Origin: Gemmatimonadota bacterium
Lineage (GTDB): Bacteria > Gemmatimonadota > Gemmatimonadetes > Gemmatimonadales > Gemmatimonadaceae
Reading direction: 5' to 3'
Assembly (NCBI GenBank): GCA_016191225.1
Contig: JACPPC010000015.1
Location: forward strand, 124,001 to 188,000
DNA length: 64,000 bases
Positions 60,957 to 64,000 of this stretch are shown piece after piece; positions within the stretch are counted from its first letter, which is position 1, and each line of letters opens with the position of its first letter. Position numbers and translations under genes: made by a program. The notes below the pieces were generated by a model. The model made no database searches, was not told the origin of the DNA, and saw only the letters and a program-made list of their open reading frames with translations.

Positions 60957-62281
60957 GGCGGGCCGGGGGAGGCGTTGGCACGCGAGGCGTTGCCCGGTTG
61001 GCGGTGGGGCTGCGCCGCTCCGCCAGCCGCGCCGTCGCCATCGGCGCCGGGCTCGCGCTGGTCGGCCTGCCGCTCCGCGCCCAGTTCCTGCTCGTGCCGA
61101 TGGACGACGCGCAGCAGAACCACCTCAAGGCGTACGGACTGACCTTCGCCGCGCTCAAGGCCAACCTCAAGGCCGAGTGGCTGCTGAACTATCGCGGCGG
61201 CGCCTTCCTGCTCCCCGACAACGCCGACCTGCGCAAGCGGGCCGCACTCGACGGCGTGAGCACCGAACCCACGGACGACGGCGGCGTGGCGGCGCTGCGC
61301 GCCGAGATCGCGGGGGGCAACATGGAGAGCGTGGTGCTGGAGCGGGCGCCGCGGATCGCGATCTACACGCCGCCGATGTCGCCCCCGTGGGACGACGCCG
61401 TGACGCTCGCGCTCCGGTACGCCGGGATCGAGTACACGCAGATCTGGGACGAGGAGGTGCTCAGGGACGGCCTGGCGAAGGTCGACTGGGTGCACCTCTT
61501 CCACGAGGACTTCACCGGCCAGATGAACAAGCTGCACATCTCGTTCCGCGACGCGCCGTGGTTCGTGGCGCAGCGCGAGCGGGCGATGCAGACCGCGTCG
61601 AGGCTCGGCTACGCCAGCGTGCCGGCGCTCAAGAAGGAGGTCGCCGAACGGCTGCGGCTGTTCGTCGAGAGGGGGGGCTTCCTGTTCGCGATGTGCGGCG
61701 CGACCGAGACGCTCGAGCTGGCGATCGCCGGGCGCAACGTCGACATCGCCGCGGCGTGGGCCGACGGGACGCCGATGGACGACCGGGCCGACGACCGGAT
61801 GGACTGGAACCGGTCGATGGCCTTCCAGAACGCGCACCTCGAGCGTTCGCCCTTCACCAACAGCATGAGCGACATCGACGGCCACCAGGTGAACGTGCCG
61901 GGGCGGCGCCAGCCGCTGGGCGCGTTCACCCTGTTCGCCTTCTCGGCCAAGTTCGACCCCGTGGCGGCGATGCTGGTGCAGGACCACCGGTCGGTGATCC
62001 CCGATTTCTACGGCGTGACGACGAGCTTCACCAAGGGAACGCTCAAGACCGGGGTGACCGTGCTGGCGTTCGAGGAGGGGGCGCCGTGGGTGAAGTACAT
62101 CCACGGCGACTACGGCAAGGGGTCGTGGACCTTTCTCGGCGGGCACGACCCCGAGGACCCGCAGCACAACATCGGTGCGGCGCCCACCGACCTGTCGCTG
62201 CACCCGACGTCGCCGGGGTACCGGCTGATCCTCAACAACGTGCTGTTCCCGGCCGCGAAGAAGAAGCCGCTCAAGACCTGA
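60953..62281 (+). CDS. Secreted DUF4159-related protein, family often mislabelled asparagine synthetase B
   Basis: The 442-residue product has a signal segment (AVAIGAGLALVGLPLRAQ) then LLVPMDDAQQNHLKAYGLTFAALKANLKAEWLLNYRGGAFLLP. A flavodoxin/ThuA-like core follows (RIAIYTPPMSPPWDDAVTLALRYAGIEYTQIWDEE, VDWVHLFHEDFTGQMNK, LRLFVERGGFLFAMCGATETLELAI, FLGGHDPEDPQHN). Databases often call this family asparagine synthetase B, but the N-terminal glutaminase cysteine and the synthetase domain are absent, so that name is probably wrong. The role is unknown and envelope-related by context. GTG 60953 overlaps the TPR gene stop. Confidence 0.72.
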   Translation: MRRAGGGVGTRGVARLAVGLRRSASRAVAIGAGLALVGLPLRAQFLLVPMDDAQQNHLKAYGLTFAALKANLKAEWLLNYRGGAFLLPDNADLRKRAALDGVSTEPTDDGGVAALRAEIAGGNMESVVLERAPRIAIYTPPMSPPWDDAVTLALRYAGIEYTQIWDEEVLRDGLAKVDWVHLFHEDFTGQMNKLHISFRDAPWFVAQRERAMQTASRLGYASVPALKKEVAERLRLFVERGGFLFAMCGATETLELAIAGRNVDIAAAWADGTPMDDRADDRMDWNRSMAFQNAHLERSPFTNSMSDIDGHQVNVPGRRQPLGAFTLFAFSAKFDPVAAMLVQDHRSVIPDFYGVTTSFTKGTLKTGVTVLAFEEGAPWVKYIHGDYGKGSWTFLGGHDPEDPQHNIGAAPTDLSLHPTSPGYRLILNNVLFPAAKKKPLKT

Positions 62282-62282
62282 G

Positions 62283-62309
62283 GCGCGGCCCGCGCCGGGG
62301 GCGCCGCGC
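62283..62309 (+). terminator. Weak hairpin after the DUF4159-like cluster
   Basis: GCGCGGC (62283-62289) and GCCGCGC (62303-62309) can pair around a 13-nt loop directly after the stop codon. There is no T-run. It may separate the cluster from the helicase gene. Confidence 0.35.
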
Positions 62310-62372
62310 GGCACCTGCCTGCCGGTGGCCCCGAGCCTGAGGCGACGCGCGCGGCGGTAACTTTCGCCGCCC

Positions 62373-64000
62373 ATGGCCACGCTCACCGCCCCTGCCGCCG
62401 ACGCGATTCGCGCGGCGATCTTCCTCGCCGGCGGGCGCGAGGTGTGCTTCGTCGGCACGGTGGACGGGGCGGGCGACGTCGCGTCGGCGCGGGTGGTCGC
62501 GCGCGGCGACGTGACGAGCGTGCTGGCGATGCCCGGCTTCGCCCAGCGGGGCGAGCTGCTGATCCACAACCATCCCAGCGGCACCCTCGACCCCAGCGGC
62601 GCCGACCTGCAGGTCGCCGCCGGGATGCACGACAACGGCGTGGGCTTCGCGATCACCAACAACAGCGCGACGGCGCTGTACGTGGTGGTCGAGGTGCCGG
62701 CGGCGGCGCCCGCCGTTCCGCTCGCGCGTGCCGACATCGACGGCATCCTCGGCCCGGGGGGGCCGGTGGCGGCGCTGCATCCCGCCTTCGAGGACCGCGA
62801 GAGCCAGCGGGCGATGGCGCGGGGGGTCGCGCGGCTCTACAACCAGGGGGGCGTCGGGCTGCTCGAGGCGGGGACCGGCGTGGGCAAGTCGCTCGGGTAC
62901 CTCGTGCCGGCGCTGCGCTGGTCGCACCAGAACGGCGAACGCACGGTCGTGAGCACCAACACGATCAACCTCCAGGAGCAGCTGGCGAAGCAGGACCTCC
63001 CCTTCCTCGCCCGGGCGCTGACCGACCAGAACGTGCGGTTCGCGATGCTCAAGGGATGGTCGAACTACCTCTGCCTCGCGCGGCTGGAGCAGGCGCGGCA
63101 GGCCGGCGCGACGCTGTTCGAGGAGTCGCACGCGCCGGAGCTCAACGCCCTGGTGGCGTGGGCCGGGCGCACCGGCGACGGCTCGAAGGCCGACCTCCCC
63201 ACGCCGCCCCGCCCCGAAGTGTGGGACGAGGTGGCGGCCGAGCCCGACCTCTGCACCCGCATGAAGTGCCCGCACTACGACGCCTGCTTCGTGTTCAAGG
63301 CGCGGCGGGCGGCGGCCCAGGCCGACGTGATCGTGGTGAACCATGCCCTCCTGATGGCCGACCTCGCCGTGCGGCGGGCGTCGCAGAACTGGAGCGACGC
63401 GGCGGTGCTCCCGGCGTTCACGCGGCTCGTGGTGGACGAGGGGCACCACCTCGAGGACGCGGCGCTGGAGCGGCTCGGCGCGAGCGTGACGCGGCGCGCC
63501 GTGGAGCGGCTGTTCGGGCGGCTCGAGCGCAAGGGACGCGGCCTGCTTCCGGCGCTGTACGACCAGCACGAGCAGCTGATGAAGGGCTCGCCGCAGGGCG
63601 ACGCACTGCTGCTGATGAGCCAGACGCTGATCAGCCGGCGCCTCCTCCCCGACGTCGCCGTGGGACGGGAGAAGGCGTCCCACCTGTTCGACCTGCTCAC
63701 GACCGTGCTCGCGGAGGCGGGGGTGCCGCAGCTCCGGCTCACCGACGCGTTCGCCAGCTCGCGGGCGTGGGATGCGGGGCTGCGCGTGGCCCTCGACGAC
63801 GTGCTGGCGATCTTCGGCGGCCTCGGCGACGGGCTGGACGAGCTCAAGCGACGGCTCGAGTCGGACACCCGCCGGCAGGAGCAGGTGGCGCCGCTGCTGG
63901 CCGAGGTGGGGGCGGTGCTGCGCCGGCTCGACCACGCCGGCGACGCGCTGCGCAAGGCCTTGCGGCCGCCGGCCGACTTGCCGCCGCTGGTGCGCTGGCT
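62373..64000 (+). CDS. JAMM/RadC-like domain fused to DinG-family DNA helicase (3' end outside window)
   Basis: At least 542 residues are visible and the frame is open to the window end. Residues 1-125 form a JAMM/RadC-type domain: Glu23, then H65-x-H67-P and S75-x-x-D78, which is the complete E...HxHx7SxxD metal motif. From about residue 140 it is an XPD/DinG-type superfamily-2 helicase with Walker A LLEAGTGVGKS (Lys172), four iron-sulfur cysteines (NYLC, then C-TRMK-C-PHYDA-C), VIVVNHALLM and the DEAH-type box VVDEGHH. DinG helicases unwind 5'-overhang DNA, R-loops and forks. The extra N-terminal domain replaces the exonuclease domain found in some relatives. Start ATG 62373 is clear. The C-terminal motifs are not in the window. 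Confidence 0.85.
   Translation, partial: MATLTAPAADAIRAAIFLAGGREVCFVGTVDGAGDVASARVVARGDVTSVLAMPGFAQRGELLIHNHPSGTLDPSGADLQVAAGMHDNGVGFAITNNSATALYVVVEVPAAAPAVPLARADIDGILGPGGPVAALHPAFEDRESQRAMARGVARLYNQGGVGLLEAGTGVGKSLGYLVPALRWSHQNGERTVVSTNTINLQEQLAKQDLPFLARALTDQNVRFAMLKGWSNYLCLARLEQARQAGATLFEESHAPELNALVAWAGRTGDGSKADLPTPPRPEVWDEVAAEPDLCTRMKCPHYDACFVFKARRAAAQADVIVVNHALLMADLAVRRASQNWSDAAVLPAFTRLVVDEGHHLEDAALERLGASVTRRAVERLFGRLERKGRGLLPALYDQHEQLMKGSPQGDALLLMSQTLISRRLLPDVAVGREKASHLFDLLTTVLAEAGVPQLRLTDAFASSRAWDAGLRVALDDVLAIFGGLGDGLDELKRRLESDTRRQEQVAPLLAEVGAVLRRLDHAGDALRKALRPPADLPPLVRW

Overview
The window is a 64 kb piece of a very GC-rich, Gram-negative-type bacterial chromosome. An outer membrane is implied by LolA-like, Omp85-like and several lipoprotein genes. 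Secreted proteins with a C-terminal PEP-CTERM sorting tail, the DUF4105/DUF4159/DUF4175 proteins, split hydantoinase genes and overall gene style suggest a Gemmatimonadota-like organism. That assignment is inference: there is no rRNA here. UGA is used as a normal stop. Genes are tightly packed, often overlapping by 4 bp (ATGA, GTGA, TTGA), and GTG or TTG starts are common.

Left part (1-24.6 kb): a forward run starts with rimO (cut by the window edge), a degenerate HemL-like protein, a SpoIID-like lipoprotein, an oxidoreductase, a DUF4105 membrane protein and hyuA/hyuB. A PEP-CTERM gene with a structured upstream region and a DUF3108 gene follow. A reverse block holds GAF/HD-GYP, CsgG-like, metallo-hydrolase and Crp/Fnr genes. 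A forward translation and division operon (rpmE-prfA-prmC-ylbF-tmk-S41 protease) converges on a reverse trio (metallo-hydrolase, DAHP synthase, LolA-like).

Island (24.6-28.2 kb): three overlapping reverse genes of visibly lower GC encode an eroded subtilisin-like lipoprotein, a partner with a subtilisin-propeptide-like domain and a small predicted beta-barrel. This is the least ordinary part of the window.

Middle (28.2-40.9 kb, reverse): a SPOR lipoprotein, a membrane SPOR protein with a degenerate ParA/BY-kinase-like domain, and smc appear to form one operon. Next come rsfS with a giant metallopeptidase/propeller/outer-membrane-barrel protein, and then rpsF-rpsR-DUF2232-rplI.

Right-middle (41-51.7 kb, reverse): the widespread order ispE-tRNA(Gln)-prs-rplY-pth-ychF-rpsF is kept. 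PEP-CTERM genes, two of them broken, and a tiny membrane-protein gene have been placed at the pth/ychF and ychF/rpsF joints. Upstream lie a flippase-like gene, a protein with histidine-less Hpt domains, and pdxJ.

Right end (51.8-64 kb): a small lipoprotein, methylmalonyl-CoA epimerase, thioredoxin, an unknown protein and rsmI precede a cell-envelope-like cluster (DUF4159, DUF4175, TPR, a second DUF4159-like protein). The window ends in a DinG-type helicase with an N-terminal JAMM/RadC-like domain. I saw no CRISPR array, insertion sequence, rRNA or replication origin.
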